DNA of 64,000 nucleotides. Origin: Pseudoxanthomonas composti. GTDB taxonomy: Bacteria; Pseudomonadota; Gammaproteobacteria; Xanthomonadales; Xanthomonadaceae. The notes below the pieces were generated by a model. That model searched no databases and was not told the DNA's origin. It saw only the letters and a list, made by a program, of their open reading frames with translations. The stretch spans positions 62,001-126,000 of the forward strand of contig NZ_SAWZ01000009.1 in the NCBI RefSeq assembly GCF_004122095.1, written 5' to 3'. The position numbers and the translations under genes were made by a program. Positions 8,838-19,290 of the stretch are shown here, piece after piece. The number at the start of each line of letters is the position of its first letter. The first letter of the stretch is position 1.

Positions 8838-9208
8838 AGAGTGAGTGGGTGAAGCGAGGAGTGACGAGTGAGCGGTAAGGAGTGAGGAGTGAGCGGAAGC
8901 AGCATCACCGCACTGCTCACTCCGGTTGTGGGAACGGCTTCAGCCGCGATGGGGCTTTCCCGGCAAAGCCTTTCGCGGCTGAAGCCGCTCCCTCATCAAA
9001 TCATGCATTCGCCAGCGCGGCTCGGGTGTGGCGATGACAGGTGGTCCAGGTCTCATGCTGACAAGAGAGAAAGCTCTCCTGCCACGCGCTGATCCTGCGT
9101 CGGCCCTCACGTCTGCATGACGTTTGCTTGCTGGGGTTTTGACGCGCCGCGGTGCAGGCTCGGAAGTGTCCGCTGCCCACCGCAGCGCCCTCTCAGAGAG
9201 CCCTCCAT
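8817..9208. repeat. Intergenic region with degenerate heptamers and a REP-like palindrome
   Basis: This 392-bp gap has no supported gene. It begins with the rest of the GGGGTGA tract and its degenerate extension. A REP-like inverted repeat at 8927-8993 has arms GGAACGGCTTCAGCCGCGA and CGCGGCTGAAGCCGCTCCC. The remaining 200 bp upstream of the SDR show nothing recognisable. Confidence 0.7.
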
Positions 9209-10073
<865 letters not shown>

Positions 10074-10075
<2 letters not shown>

Positions 10076-10169
10076 GGCAGAAACGAGTGTGGAGGAACGA
10101 GGAACGAGTGTGACCTGCGTGCTTTTGCTCTCTCTCGTTTCTCGTTCCTCTCCACTCGTTTCTTGCCTC
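10074..10169. repeat. GAACGAG heptamer inverted repeat, copy 1
   Basis: The left arm (about 10074-10108) carries GAACGAG units; the right arm (10134-10169) carries their reverse complement with CTCGTTTCTCGTTCCTC. The arms pair over roughly 35 nt with few mismatches and a 25-nt loop. The left arm overlaps the last bases of the SDR stop. This is the first of five related elements in the window. Confidence 0.85.
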
Positions 10170-10212
10170 CTGCTTCACCGCCGCCTCACCCCCGCCTCAA
10201 CACACTCCTCAC

Positions 10213-11904
10213 ATGTCTCAACAGAGCAACGACATGGCGCGTGAGGAGGCCGCTCCGGCAGCGGCGGGCATGGAACAGAGCACCCGTCGCACGCAGATCC
10301 TGCGCTTCCTGCTGCGCTACCGGAACTCGGGGGTGTTCTCGGGCCTGACGCTGGACCCGGCGCTGGAGCACGGCAACGGCGATGAAGGCAGCCCGGCCGA
10401 GTTCAGTCGCGACCTGGAGGCGCTGGGCCCGACCTTCGTCAAGCTCGGGCAGATGCTGTCCACGCGTCCGGACATCGTGCCGCCGGCTTACGCCAGCGCG
10501 CTGGAGCGCATGCAGGAAAACACCACGCCGGTGCCGTTCGAGCAGATCCGCGAGGTGCTGGAGTCGGAGCTGGGCGTGCGCATCAGCAAGGTCTTCAGCG
10601 CGTTCGAGGAGACCCCGCTGGGGTGCGCTTCCTTCGCCCAGGTGCACGCGGCGCGACTGCGCGATGGCACGCCGGTGGCGGTCAAGGTGCAGCGCCCCGG
10701 CGTGTCGCAGCGGCTGACCTCGGACCTGAGCATGCTGCGCGGCATCGCCATGGCCGCCGACCGGCTGACCAAGGTCGGCCGCAGCGTCCACTTCGGGGAC
10801 TGGATCAACGAGTTCAGCCGTGCGCTGCTGGCCGAGCTGGACTACATCGCCGAGGCCGAGAATCTCGAGCGTTTCGGCGAGCACCTGGCGCCATACCCGG
10901 AGCTGCTGGTACCGCGCCCGGTCTGGGACCTGACCCGTCGTCGGGTGCTGACCATGGACCTGGTCGAGGGCGTGCGCGTGGACCAGGTCTCGGGGTTGCG
11001 CCGCACCGAGGAGCCGATGGATCCGCTGGCCACGGCGTTGCTACGCGGCTACCTGGACCAGATGTTCGTGCATGGCGAGATCCACGCCGACCCGCATCCG
11101 GGCAACCTGCGGGTGACGCCGGACGGGCGCCTGGCGATCTTCGATCTGGGCATGGTGGCCAATGTGCCGCCGCGGCAGCGTGAGCGCCTGCTCAAGCTGC
11201 TGTTCGCCGCGGTGGACGGTCGCGGTGAGCAGGTGGCCGATGAGATGATCGCGCTGGGCACGCGGCTGGAGGACTACGACGCCCCGCGCTTCCTGCGCGA
11301 GGTCGGGCAGCTGATCAGCCGCTATTCCGCGCACCGCACCACCATGTCCGAAGGCCGTGTGGTGCTGGAGCTGGTGCGCATCGCCACGGCCAACTGCCTG
11401 CGCACCCCGCCGGAACTGAGCCTGCTGGGCAAGACCCTGCTCAACCTGGACACGGTGTGCCGCACCCTCAGCCCGGAGCTGGATGCCAAGCAGGTGGTCG
11501 AAGGCCATCTGCAGCACGTCATGCGCGCGCGCTTGCGGCAGTCCTTCTCCTCGCCCAGCCTGGCCACCGAGCTGATGGAGCTGCAGACCCTCACCCGCGA
11601 GGGGCCGCGCAAGCTGTCCGAGATCCTCTCGCTGATGGCGGACAACCGGCTGCAGGTCAAGGTGACCGGGCTGGAGGAATCGCACCTGATGGAGAACCTG
11701 CAGAAGATCGCCAACCGCATCGCCGCTGGCCTGGTGACCGCGGCGCTGATCGTGGCCTCGACCATGATGATGCGCATTCCCACCAGCAGCACGCTGTTCG
11801 GCTATCCCACCGTGGCGCTGCTGATGTTCCTGCTGGGCGTGGCGCTGGGGGCGGGCATCGTGGTCAGCGCGCTGCTGGGCGATCGCCGGGTCAAGTCGCG
11901 CTGA
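10213..11904 (+). CDS. ABC1/UbiB-family atypical kinase
   Basis: This 563-residue protein belongs to the ABC1/ADCK/UbiB family, linked in bacteria to ubiquinone biosynthesis or lipid handling at the inner membrane. Hallmarks are the KxGQ-type motif FVKLGQMLSTRPDI (near residues 75-90), SFAQVH, the nucleotide-binding lysine in VAVKVQRPG, and HADPHPGN. Two hydrophobic segments at the C-terminus (about 500-555) anchor it. It is not in a ubi operon here, so it may be a second UbiB-like paralogue. The start is uncertain: ATGs at 10213, 10234 and 10270 are all possible and none has a strong ribosome-binding site. Confidence 0.85.
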   Translation: MSQQSNDMAREEAAPAAAGMEQSTRRTQILRFLLRYRNSGVFSGLTLDPALEHGNGDEGSPAEFSRDLEALGPTFVKLGQMLSTRPDIVPPAYASALERMQENTTPVPFEQIREVLESELGVRISKVFSAFEETPLGCASFAQVHAARLRDGTPVAVKVQRPGVSQRLTSDLSMLRGIAMAADRLTKVGRSVHFGDWINEFSRALLAELDYIAEAENLERFGEHLAPYPELLVPRPVWDLTRRRVLTMDLVEGVRVDQVSGLRRTEEPMDPLATALLRGYLDQMFVHGEIHADPHPGNLRVTPDGRLAIFDLGMVANVPPRQRERLLKLLFAAVDGRGEQVADEMIALGTRLEDYDAPRFLREVGQLISRYSAHRTTMSEGRVVLELVRIATANCLRTPPELSLLGKTLLNLDTVCRTLSPELDAKQVVEGHLQHVMRARLRQSFSSPSLATELMELQTLTREGPRKLSEILSLMADNRLQVKVTGLEESHLMENLQKIANRIAAGLVTAALIVASTMMMRIPTSSTLFGYPTVALLMFLLGVALGAGIVVSALLGDRRVKSR

Positions 11905-12250
11905 CATTCCCGGCTGGCTGAGCAGTCTCTGCAAGGGGTTGAGGAACAAGCTGATAGGAGCGGTTGTTGTGGGAGCGGCTTCAGCCGCGAAGAGGCTTTA
12001 CCGGTAGAGCCTCTTCGCGGCTGAAGCCGCTCCCACAGAGTCCAAGGGCTCCCACAGCCTCCAAGGGTCCCACAGAGTCGAAGCCCCAAAGGTCTAAAGC
12101 TCAACCAGCTGCGCTGCATGGGCACCTCGCAGAACCAGTCGGGCTTCCGGCCCATCGGCGATCCCACAGCGCAGCTAAAAAACCCTGGAAGAGGCCGGCA
12201 GCAGACCAGCCGCTACAATAGGCGGCTCACCAAGACCCAGCTGGACCATC
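11905..12250. repeat. Intergenic region with a REP-like palindrome
   Basis: This 346-bp gap contains a near-perfect inverted repeat at 11968-12037, with arms TGTGGGAGCGGCTTCAGCCG and its complement around a GAGGCTTTACCGGTAGAGCCTC centre. After it come three short direct repeats of CTCCCACAG with AAGGG spacers (12038-12080). No gene or terminator with a T-tract is visible. Confidence 0.8.
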
Positions 12251-13297
12251 GTGGCGACCGATTCCGACCTTCCCATGCAGGCGCTGGCGTATGCGCTCGA
12301 GCGCGGCGGCCTGCCGCCCGTGCAGGGCATGACGCTGCTGCTGCGCGCCCGTCCCGGCGCGGCCCTGCAGGTGCTCGACGGCCAGACGCTGCAATGCCAG
12401 CAAAGCTTCCGCCCGGCCTTCGAAGCGCTGGACCGGCTGCGCCTGCAGACCGTGGAGCGGGTGGAAGAGCTGAGCGGCGGCGCGGCGCGGGTGATCGCGC
12501 TGCCGCCGCGGCAGAAGGAAGAATCCCGCGCCCTGCTGGCGAGCATGCTGGCCCTGGCCGCGCCCGGCGGCCAGCTGGTCTGCAGCGTGGCCAACGACGA
12601 AGGCGCACGTTCGGTGGAAAAAGACCTCACGCAGCTGGTGGGGCTGGGCGGCTCGGTGACCAAGCACCACTGCCGCGTGTTCTGGAGCGCGCCGCTGAGC
12701 GGCCAGCACGATGAGGCGCTGGCCCAGCGCTGGCGCGCGCTGGATGCGCCGCGCCCGATCCTGGGCGGGCGCTACCGCAGCCGCCCGGGCGTGTTCGCCT
12801 GGGACCGCGTGGATGCGGCCAGCGCCCTGCTGGCGCAGGCGCTGCCACCCTCGCTGGCCGGCGATGCCGCCGACCTCGGCGCAGGCTGGGGCTACCTGGC
12901 CGACCAGTTGCGCCAGCGCTGCGCCGGCATCTCCAGCATCGATCTGTTCGAGGCCGAGGGCCGTGCCCTGGCGATGGCGCGCGAGAACCTGGCCGTCGAT
13001 GCGCGGGTGAAGCTGGGCTTCCACTGGCACGACGTCACCCGCGGACTGCCCGGTCGCTACGACGTGATCGTCAGCAATCCGCCCTTCCACGGGCTGGGCC
13101 GGGGTGAGCGCCCGGACATCGGCCGCCGATTCATCGACGTGGCCGCCGACGCGCTGCGCCCGCACGGGCAGTTCTGGATGGTGGCCAACCGCCACCTGCC
13201 GTACGAGGACATGCTGTCGCAGCGCTTTTCGCAGGTGCAGGCCAAGGCCGAGGGCGGTGGCTTCAAGGTCATCGCCGCCAGCGGGCCGCGCGCATGA
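12251..13297 (+). CDS. Class I SAM methyltransferase, RsmC-like (16S rRNA guanine-N2)
   Basis: This 348-residue protein has two Rossmann-like halves as in RsmC/RlmG. The second half holds the SAM-binding segment ADLGAGWGYLADQL (near 212-226) and the N2-guanine methyltransferase motif NPPF at residues 276-279. It starts with GTG; an internal ATG at 12275 is an alternative. The stop overlaps the rsuA-like gene (ATGA), so both rRNA modification genes are coupled. RsmC methylates G1207 of 16S rRNA in E. coli; the target here is inferred from family. Confidence 0.85.
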   Translation: MATDSDLPMQALAYALERGGLPPVQGMTLLLRARPGAALQVLDGQTLQCQQSFRPAFEALDRLRLQTVERVEELSGGAARVIALPPRQKEESRALLASMLALAAPGGQLVCSVANDEGARSVEKDLTQLVGLGGSVTKHHCRVFWSAPLSGQHDEALAQRWRALDAPRPILGGRYRSRPGVFAWDRVDAASALLAQALPPSLAGDAADLGAGWGYLADQLRQRCAGISSIDLFEAEGRALAMARENLAVDARVKLGFHWHDVTRGLPGRYDVIVSNPPFHGLGRGERPDIGRRFIDVAADALRPHGQFWMVANRHLPYEDMLSQRFSQVQAKAEGGGFKVIAASGPRA

Positions 13298-14001
13298 AGA
13301 TCGTCAAGCACCTGGCCAACCTCGGCTACGGCAGCCGCAAGCAGGTCACCGCGCTGTTCCGCGAGGGCCGGGTGACCGATGCGGCTGGCGAAGTGCTCTA
13401 CACCGACGACCCGGTCGATCACGACAACATGCGCGTGGACGGCGAGCCGCTGGATAGCGCGCCGGGCCTGTGCCTGATGCTGCACAAGCCGCTGGGCTAC
13501 ACCTGCTCCACCAAGGACACCGGCCGGCTGATCTATGACCTGCTGCCGCCGCGCTATCGCCTGCGCGATCCGCTGGTCTCGCCGGTGGGGCGGCTGGACC
13601 GCGACACCAGTGGCCTGCTGCTGATGACCGATGACGGCCAGCTGCTGCATCGGATCATTTCGCCCAAGGCGCGGCTGGACAAGGTCTACGAGGTCACCCT
13701 GGCCGAGGACCTGCGCGGCGAGGAGGCCGGCATCTTCGCCACCGGCGAGCTGCTGCTCGAGTCGGAGACCAAGCCGCTGCTGCCGGCCGAACTGGAAGCG
13801 ATCGATGCGCGCCACGTGCGCCTGACCCTGCATGAAGGTCGCTACCACCAGGTGCGGCGGATGTTCGCCGCCGTCGGCCACCATGTCCAGGCGCTGCACC
13901 GCAGCCGCATCGGCGGGCTGGGGCTGGGCGAGCTGCCTGCTGGACACTGGCGCCTGCTGTCCCCGGCCGATCTCGAGGTGCTGTTCGGCCATGTCCACTG
14001 A
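13294..14001 (+). CDS. RsuA-like 16S rRNA pseudouridine synthase
   Basis: This 235-residue enzyme has an N-terminal S4 RNA-binding domain (residues 1-60) followed by the RsuA/RluB catalytic domain. The catalytic aspartate is Asp102 in GRLDRDTSGLLL. The family isomerises a single uridine in rRNA; RsuA acts on U516 of 16S rRNA. It overlaps the preceding methyltransferase by four bases and the following HAD gene by 11 bases, giving a three-gene translationally coupled unit. Confidence 0.9.
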   Translation: MKIVKHLANLGYGSRKQVTALFREGRVTDAAGEVLYTDDPVDHDNMRVDGEPLDSAPGLCLMLHKPLGYTCSTKDTGRLIYDLLPPRYRLRDPLVSPVGRLDRDTSGLLLMTDDGQLLHRIISPKARLDKVYEVTLAEDLRGEEAGIFATGELLLESETKPLLPAELEAIDARHVRLTLHEGRYHQVRRMFAAVGHHVQALHRSRIGGLGLGELPAGHWRLLSPADLEVLFGHVH

Positions 14002-14683
14002 ACGTGTGCGACCGCTGTCGGAGCTGCCCGAGGCGGTGATCTTCGACATGGACGGGCTGATGCTGGACAGCGAGCGCGCCTCGGTGCGCTGCTGGTCGCG
14101 CGCGGCGGCGGAAGTCGGCCTGCGCATCGAGGATGCCTACTGGCTGCGCATGGTCGGCCACAGCACCGCCGCCTGCCAGCAGGTCCTGCGCGAGCGCATG
14201 GACGATGCCCGCATCGCCGAACTGATGGACCGCTGCAACGTGCTCTACGACGCCGAGGTCGAAGCCGGCCTGCCGCTGCGCCCGGGCATCGTCGAGCTGC
14301 TGCAGTGGCTGCAGGCACAGGGCATCCCGCGGGGCGTGGCCACGTCCACCCGCCGCCCGCGCGCGCCGCACAAGCTGGAAACCGCCGGCCTGCTGCCGTA
14401 CTTCCACTCGGTCACCGCCGGCAACGACGTGGCCCACCCCAAGCCGGCGCCGGACATCTACCTGCTGGCGGCCCAGCGCATCGGCGTGGCGCCCGCGCGC
14501 TGCCTGGCGTTGGAGGATTCTCCGGCGGGCGTGCGCGCCGCGCTGGATGCGGGCATGACCGTGATCCAGGTGCCGGACCTGGTGGCGCCCGACGCGGCCC
14601 AACGCGCGCTTGGCCACCGCATCGTCGGCTCGCTGCTGGACGTGCGTGCGCTGCTGGCCGCGCGGGTGGCCAGCACTGCGTGA
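13991..14683 (+). CDS. HAD-superfamily phosphatase (beta-phosphoglucomutase-like)
   Basis: This 230-residue hydrolase has the HAD motif I FDMDGLMLDSE with Asp19 and Asp21, a helical cap domain (about 30-95), motif II TSTRR, the motif III lysine near HPKPAPD, and motif IV LEDSPAGV. This is the subfamily of phosphoglycolate phosphatases and beta-phosphoglucomutases; the substrate cannot be read from sequence. The ATG at 13991 lies within the end of the rsuA-like gene, and the longer frame upstream is only a shadow. Confidence 0.88.
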   Translation: MSTERVRPLSELPEAVIFDMDGLMLDSERASVRCWSRAAAEVGLRIEDAYWLRMVGHSTAACQQVLRERMDDARIAELMDRCNVLYDAEVEAGLPLRPGIVELLQWLQAQGIPRGVATSTRRPRAPHKLETAGLLPYFHSVTAGNDVAHPKPAPDIYLLAAQRIGVAPARCLALEDSPAGVRAALDAGMTVIQVPDLVAPDAAQRALGHRIVGSLLDVRALLAARVASTA

Positions 14684-14706
14684 GGATCGGGGCGGCAGCG
14701 CCGGGG

Positions 14707-16917
14707 TCAGCTGGCGCTGCGCAGCTGTCCGCGCTGGGACGCACGGCGCCGCTTGATGCCGTACATCGCCGCGTCCGCCTCGCGCATCAGCGCGGCCACG
14801 CCGCAGCCAGTGCCTCGCTGCACGGCCAGGCCGATGCTGGGGGTGATGTGCAGCGCAAGCGCGCCGGCCTGCAGCGGCCGTTCCATGGCGCGCATGATCC
14901 GCTCCACCGCGTCCACGGCCGCCGTCTGGCCCTGGCCGGCGCAGTCCAGGGCCACCACGAACTCATCGCCTGACAGGCGCGCAAGGAAGTCGCCGCGTCC
15001 CAGCGTGGTTTTCAGCCGCGTGCCGAAGGCGCGCAGCAGCGCGTCGCCGGTCTGGTGGCCATGGCGGTCGTTGACCTGCTTGAAGCCGTCCAGGTCCAGG
15101 AACAGCACCGCCACGGTCTGGTCGTTGAGCTGGGCCATGGCCACCGCGTGCTCCAGGTGGGCCATCCACGCCGCGCGGTTGGGCAGGCCGGTCAGCGTGT
15201 CGGTCATCGCCTGCGCCTGCAGCACGCGCGCCAGGCCCACCTGCGCGGTGACGTCCTGCACCATCAGGTGGAAGCCGGTGCGCAGGCCGGCGCTATCGCA
15301 TCGCTCCACCGGCAGGTAGTTGGCCTGCAGGTGGCGCAGGCCGGCTTCGGTGGGAACCTCGACCTCGAAGCACACCGGCTGCCCGGACAGCACCGTATCC
15401 AGGTGCTGCTGGACCATGGCGTAGTGTTCCGGCCGCAGGATCTCGCGCATGTGTCGTCCGATGATGTCTTCTGGAGCGCGCCCGAACCAGCGCGCGTAGT
15501 GCGCATTGACGAACTCGTAGCGCAGGTCCGCGCTGACCCGGCCGATCAGCGCCGGCACGTTGTCGGCGATGGTGCGCAGGCGGTTCTCGCTCTCGCGCAG
15601 GGCCTGCTCGGCCAGCCGCTGCTGGGTCAGGTCCTGGATCTGCGAGACGAAATGCAGCGGCTGGCCCTCCGCATCGCGCACGATGGAGACCGACAGGTGC
15701 GCATGGATCAGGCTGCCGTCGCGGTGGAAGTAGCGCTTGTCCATCTGGTAGCTGTCACGGGTCCCGGCCAGCACCTCCTGGACCAGCTTGAGATCCGCGC
15801 CCAGGTCTTCCGGGTGGGTCAGCTGCTGGAAGTCCAGGGTCATCAGCGCATCGCGCCCATAGCCGAAGATCGCGCAGGTCGCCGCGTTGACCTCCATCCA
15901 GCGGCCTTCCAGCGAGATCAGCGCCATGCCCTGGGAGGCGGCGTGGAAGGCCTCGTGGAAGCGCTGGGCTTCCATGCGCGCGGCCAGCTGCGAGGCGCGC
16001 GCGGCCGTGATGTCGCGCATGACGCAGACCGCCCCGAGGATGCGGCCATCGGCGCCGCGTAGCGCATCGGCGTAGCAGATGATGTGCCGGGGCGGTTGGT
16101 CGGGGGGCAGCAGCACCAGTTCGGTGTCCTGCACCAGCTCGCCCTGCAGTGCCAGCACCAGCGGCAGCCGCTCGGTCGGGCATAGCTCGCGACCGTTGGC
16201 CTGATAGATCCCGAAGGCTCTGGACCATTGCTCCGAGGGCTCGCGGCGAGGGTCCACCCCCAGCCAGTCCCGCGCGCGCCGGTTGAAGCTGTCCAGCTGT
16301 CCTTCGGCGGTGCAGGTCACCACGCCGTCGGGCATGGCCTCCAGCAGGCGCTGCAGGGTCTGCTTGCGGGCCTCGGCCAGATGCTGGTTGCGACGCGCCT
16401 CCAGGCCGTCCACGGTGCGTCGGGCCAGGCGCTGCAAGCCCTCACGCTGCACCGCGTCCAGGGTCCGCGGCCGGCTGTCGATCACGCACAGCGTGCCGTA
16501 GCGATGCCCCTCGCGCCCGATCAGCGGCGCGCCGGCGTAGAAACGGATGTGCGGCGGTCCCAGCACCATCGGCGCGCTGCAAAAGCGCGGGTCCTGCAAG
16601 GTGTCCGGCACTTCCATCAGATCGTCGGCGGCAATGGCGTACGCGCAGAAGGCCCCGTTGCGGGAGGCCTGGTCGGCCTCCAGGCCGCAGTGAGCCTTGT
16701 ACCACAGGCGCTCGGCGTCGATCAGGCTGGTCAGTGCGATCGGGGTGTCGCACAGACGCGCGGCCAGCCAGGCCAGGTCATCGAAGACCAGCTCCGGCTC
16801 GGTATCCAGGACCTGCAGATCTCGCAAGGCGGTCAGCCGTGCTGACTCAAGCTCGGCGCTGAGCAGCTTGGCGGTGTCGGATGTGGGCGCCATGGTGGTG
16901 TCGATGGCCGGGGGCAT
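14707..16917 (-). CDS. GAF-PAS-PAS-PAS-GGDEF diguanylate cyclase
   Basis: This 736-residue soluble sensor has an N-terminal GAF domain (about 15-170), three PAS domains (about 180-295, 315-435 and 440-560) and a C-terminal GGDEF domain (about 570-730). The active-site signature is SGDEF, a variant still compatible with c-di-GMP synthesis. The RxxD inhibitory site normally five residues upstream is not apparent (LGRGD instead). No EAL domain is present. The start at 16917 is preferred because GAGAGGAAAGG lies just upstream; the frame extends to 17004 without such a signal. It is convergent with the HAD gene and divergent from the TonB receptor. Confidence 0.9.
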   Translation of the reverse strand: MPPAIDTTMAPTSDTAKLLSAELESARLTALRDLQVLDTEPELVFDDLAWLAARLCDTPIALTSLIDAERLWYKAHCGLEADQASRNGAFCAYAIAADDLMEVPDTLQDPRFCSAPMVLGPPHIRFYAGAPLIGREGHRYGTLCVIDSRPRTLDAVQREGLQRLARRTVDGLEARRNQHLAEARKQTLQRLLEAMPDGVVTCTAEGQLDSFNRRARDWLGVDPRREPSEQWSRAFGIYQANGRELCPTERLPLVLALQGELVQDTELVLLPPDQPPRHIICYADALRGADGRILGAVCVMRDITAARASQLAARMEAQRFHEAFHAASQGMALISLEGRWMEVNAATCAIFGYGRDALMTLDFQQLTHPEDLGADLKLVQEVLAGTRDSYQMDKRYFHRDGSLIHAHLSVSIVRDAEGQPLHFVSQIQDLTQQRLAEQALRESENRLRTIADNVPALIGRVSADLRYEFVNAHYARWFGRAPEDIIGRHMREILRPEHYAMVQQHLDTVLSGQPVCFEVEVPTEAGLRHLQANYLPVERCDSAGLRTGFHLMVQDVTAQVGLARVLQAQAMTDTLTGLPNRAAWMAHLEHAVAMAQLNDQTVAVLFLDLDGFKQVNDRHGHQTGDALLRAFGTRLKTTLGRGDFLARLSGDEFVVALDCAGQGQTAAVDAVERIMRAMERPLQAGALALHITPSIGLAVQRGTGCGVAALMREADAAMYGIKRRRASQRGQLRSAS

Positions 16918-17054
16918 CCGCGGCCTTTCCTCTCCCGATTCGCATATCGGCGCGGCAAAGCCTTTCCTGATGGCACCGGGCCGGATTCGGGATGGCGTGC
17001 GCAACTGCCGATGGCGCTGCCCCAGTCATGGCCTTTGGTGCCGTGAGCTGAACT

Positions 17055-17073
17055 GATAAGATAATCATTCTCA
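17055..17073 (+). promoter_or_regulatory. Fur-box-like operator
   Basis: The sequence GATAAGATAATCATTCTC matches 12 of 13 central positions of the Fur consensus GATAATCATTATC and lies 15-33 bp upstream of the TonB receptor ATG. It is one of the few AT-rich patches here. Iron repression of the receptor is the expected consequence. Confidence 0.75.
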
Positions 17074-17087
17074 TTTAGGGGTGGCCC

Positions 17088-19220
17088 ATGAGTGCCCCGA
17101 CCCATTATTCAAGGAGCTCCGTGCGCCTGCATTCCCTTTGCCTGTCCCTGGCTGCGGCGCTGGCCGCCGCCACCGCCCACGCCCAATCCGCCGACCAGAC
17201 GCTCGATGCCGTGGTGGTCACCGCCTCGCGCACCGACCAGCCGGCCGAGAGCGCGCCGCAGACGGTGGTGGTGATCGACAAGGCCGACATCGCCCGCCAG
17301 CTGTCCATCAGCACCAACTCCTCGGATCTGCTGGCCAACCTGCTGCCGTCCTATACGCCCAGCCGCGGCAAGATGAACGGCAGTGGCGAGACCTTGCGCG
17401 GTCGCACCCCGCTGATCCTGGTGGACGGCATTCCCCAGTCCAATCCTCTGCGACCCACCGGCCGTGAGGCGCACACCATCGATTACGCCATGGTCGAGCG
17501 CATCGAGATCGTGCAGGGCGCCAATGCCATGAACGGCCTGGGCGCCACCGGTGGCACCATCAACCTGATCACCCGGCGACCCGAGCCCGGCACGGTCAAC
17601 CAGCACGTCCAGGTCCAGGGCACCGTGCCCAGCGCCGACCTCGATGCGGAAACGGCCAGCTACCGCGCCCAGTACCGCGTCAGCGGCAATACCGGCCGCG
17701 TGGAATACCTGCTGGGCGCCGGCTACGAGGACCAGGGCCTGTACCTGGACGGCGATGGCCGCGCCATCGGCACCGACGTCACCCAGGGCGACCTGATGGC
17801 CACCCGCGCCTGGGACCTGCACGCCAAGCTGGGCTACTGGATCGACGACACCCAGGAACTGCAGCTCAGCTCCAACCGCTATCGCATCAAGTCCAAGGCC
17901 GAGTACCTGGCCGTGGGCGGGGACCGCGCCCGCGGCATTCCCACCACCTCTATCCGCGGCACCCCCGAAGGCACGCCACCGTGGAACGATGTGTGGACCA
18001 CCGGCCTGTCCTACCGCCATCACGACCTGGGCGGGATGACGCTGGATGCGATGGTGTTCAACCAGGAATTCGAAGGCCTGTTCGGCGCGGACAATTCCTC
18101 CACCTTCCAGGACCCACGCATCGCACCGGTCGGCACGCTGTACGACCAGTCGCGCTCGGTGGCCTCCAAGTGGGGCTCCAAGGCCAGCCTGTCCAGGGAT
18201 GGATTGCTGGACGGCAGGCTCAAGCTCACCGGCGGCGTGGACACGCTGTGGGACAGCGGCAAGCAGGATCTCTACGGCACCGGGCGCACCTACGTGCCGA
18301 ACTCGGAACTGCGCGACCTGGCCGCGTTCGTGCAGGGGGAGTACCAGCTGCTGCCGCAGCTGACGGTGCATGGCGGGCTGCGCCATGAAGACCTGAAGCT
18401 GCGGATCGACAGCTACCAGACATTGGCGCGCTACAACCGCGTGAACGTGCAGGGCGGCACCCTCGACCTCAGCCAGAACCTGGCCAACCTCGGGCTGGTG
18501 TACGCGCCGGTGGAAGGCTTTAACGTGTTCACCAGCTATGCCGAGGGCTTCGGCCTGCCGGACGTGGGCCGCGTGCTGCGCTCGATCAACACCCCGGGCA
18601 CCACCGTGGCCAGCCTGCGATCGCTGCAGCCGGTCCTGACGCGCAACCTGGAGCTGGGCACGCGCTATCGTCGCGATGGCTGGGACGTGGACCTGAGCCT
18701 GTTCCAGTCGCGCTCGGATTACGGCACGCGACTGATCTCGGTCGATGGCGCCTTCCAGATGGCGCGCGAGAAGACGCGCATCGAAGGCCTGGACGCCAGC
18801 GCGCGTTATCGCCTGGGCGAGGATCACCAGCTCGGCCTGTCCTATGCCTGGACGCGCGGACGCTACGACAGCGATGCCGACGGACGCCTGGATGCGCACC
18901 TGGATGGCCTGAACATCGCGCCCAACCGCGTGATCGGCACCTGGAGCGCGCGCTGGAGCGAGCGCCTGTCCTCCTTCGCCCAGGCGCAGTACGCCTTCTC
19001 GCGCCGCTTCGACGAGCTGGAGAAGGAGTTCGACGGCTACGCGCTGGTCGATGGCTCGCTGGACTACGCACTGCAGGCCGGCAAGCTGACGCTGGCCGTG
19101 TCCAACCTGCTGGACCGCCAGTACATCAGCTACTACTCGCAGAGCGCCCTGGTGGAACCGGCCCGCTACTTCGCCGGCCGCGGCCGCACGCTCACGCTGG
19201 GCTACAGCCTGGATTTTTGA
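17088..19220 (+). CDS. TonB-dependent siderophore receptor
   Basis: This 710-residue outer-membrane receptor has a signal peptide ending at AHAQ, a TonB-box-like segment (TLDAVVVTASR), a plug domain (about 50-165, with LRGRTPLILVDGIPQ and the IEIVQGANAMNGLGATGGTINLIT end), and a 22-strand barrel ending in YSLDF with a terminal Phe. The Fur-box-like site upstream supports ferric-siderophore uptake. Two starts are possible: ATG 17088, or GTG 17121, which has AAGGAG at good spacing and starts directly at the signal peptide. No siderophore synthesis genes lie nearby, so it may take up foreign siderophores. Confidence 0.9.
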   Translation: MSAPTHYSRSSVRLHSLCLSLAAALAAATAHAQSADQTLDAVVVTASRTDQPAESAPQTVVVIDKADIARQLSISTNSSDLLANLLPSYTPSRGKMNGSGETLRGRTPLILVDGIPQSNPLRPTGREAHTIDYAMVERIEIVQGANAMNGLGATGGTINLITRRPEPGTVNQHVQVQGTVPSADLDAETASYRAQYRVSGNTGRVEYLLGAGYEDQGLYLDGDGRAIGTDVTQGDLMATRAWDLHAKLGYWIDDTQELQLSSNRYRIKSKAEYLAVGGDRARGIPTTSIRGTPEGTPPWNDVWTTGLSYRHHDLGGMTLDAMVFNQEFEGLFGADNSSTFQDPRIAPVGTLYDQSRSVASKWGSKASLSRDGLLDGRLKLTGGVDTLWDSGKQDLYGTGRTYVPNSELRDLAAFVQGEYQLLPQLTVHGGLRHEDLKLRIDSYQTLARYNRVNVQGGTLDLSQNLANLGLVYAPVEGFNVFTSYAEGFGLPDVGRVLRSINTPGTTVASLRSLQPVLTRNLELGTRYRRDGWDVDLSLFQSRSDYGTRLISVDGAFQMAREKTRIEGLDASARYRLGEDHQLGLSYAWTRGRYDSDADGRLDAHLDGLNIAPNRVIGTWSARWSERLSSFAQAQYAFSRRFDELEKEFDGYALVDGSLDYALQAGKLTLAVSNLLDRQYISYYSQSALVEPARYFAGRGRTLTLGYSLDF

Positions 19221-19290
19221 GGCTGCGGCAGGACGGGCCGAGCCGCTGAGCCTGGCCGAAAGGCATCCAGGGGCGCATCTGTGGATGCAT

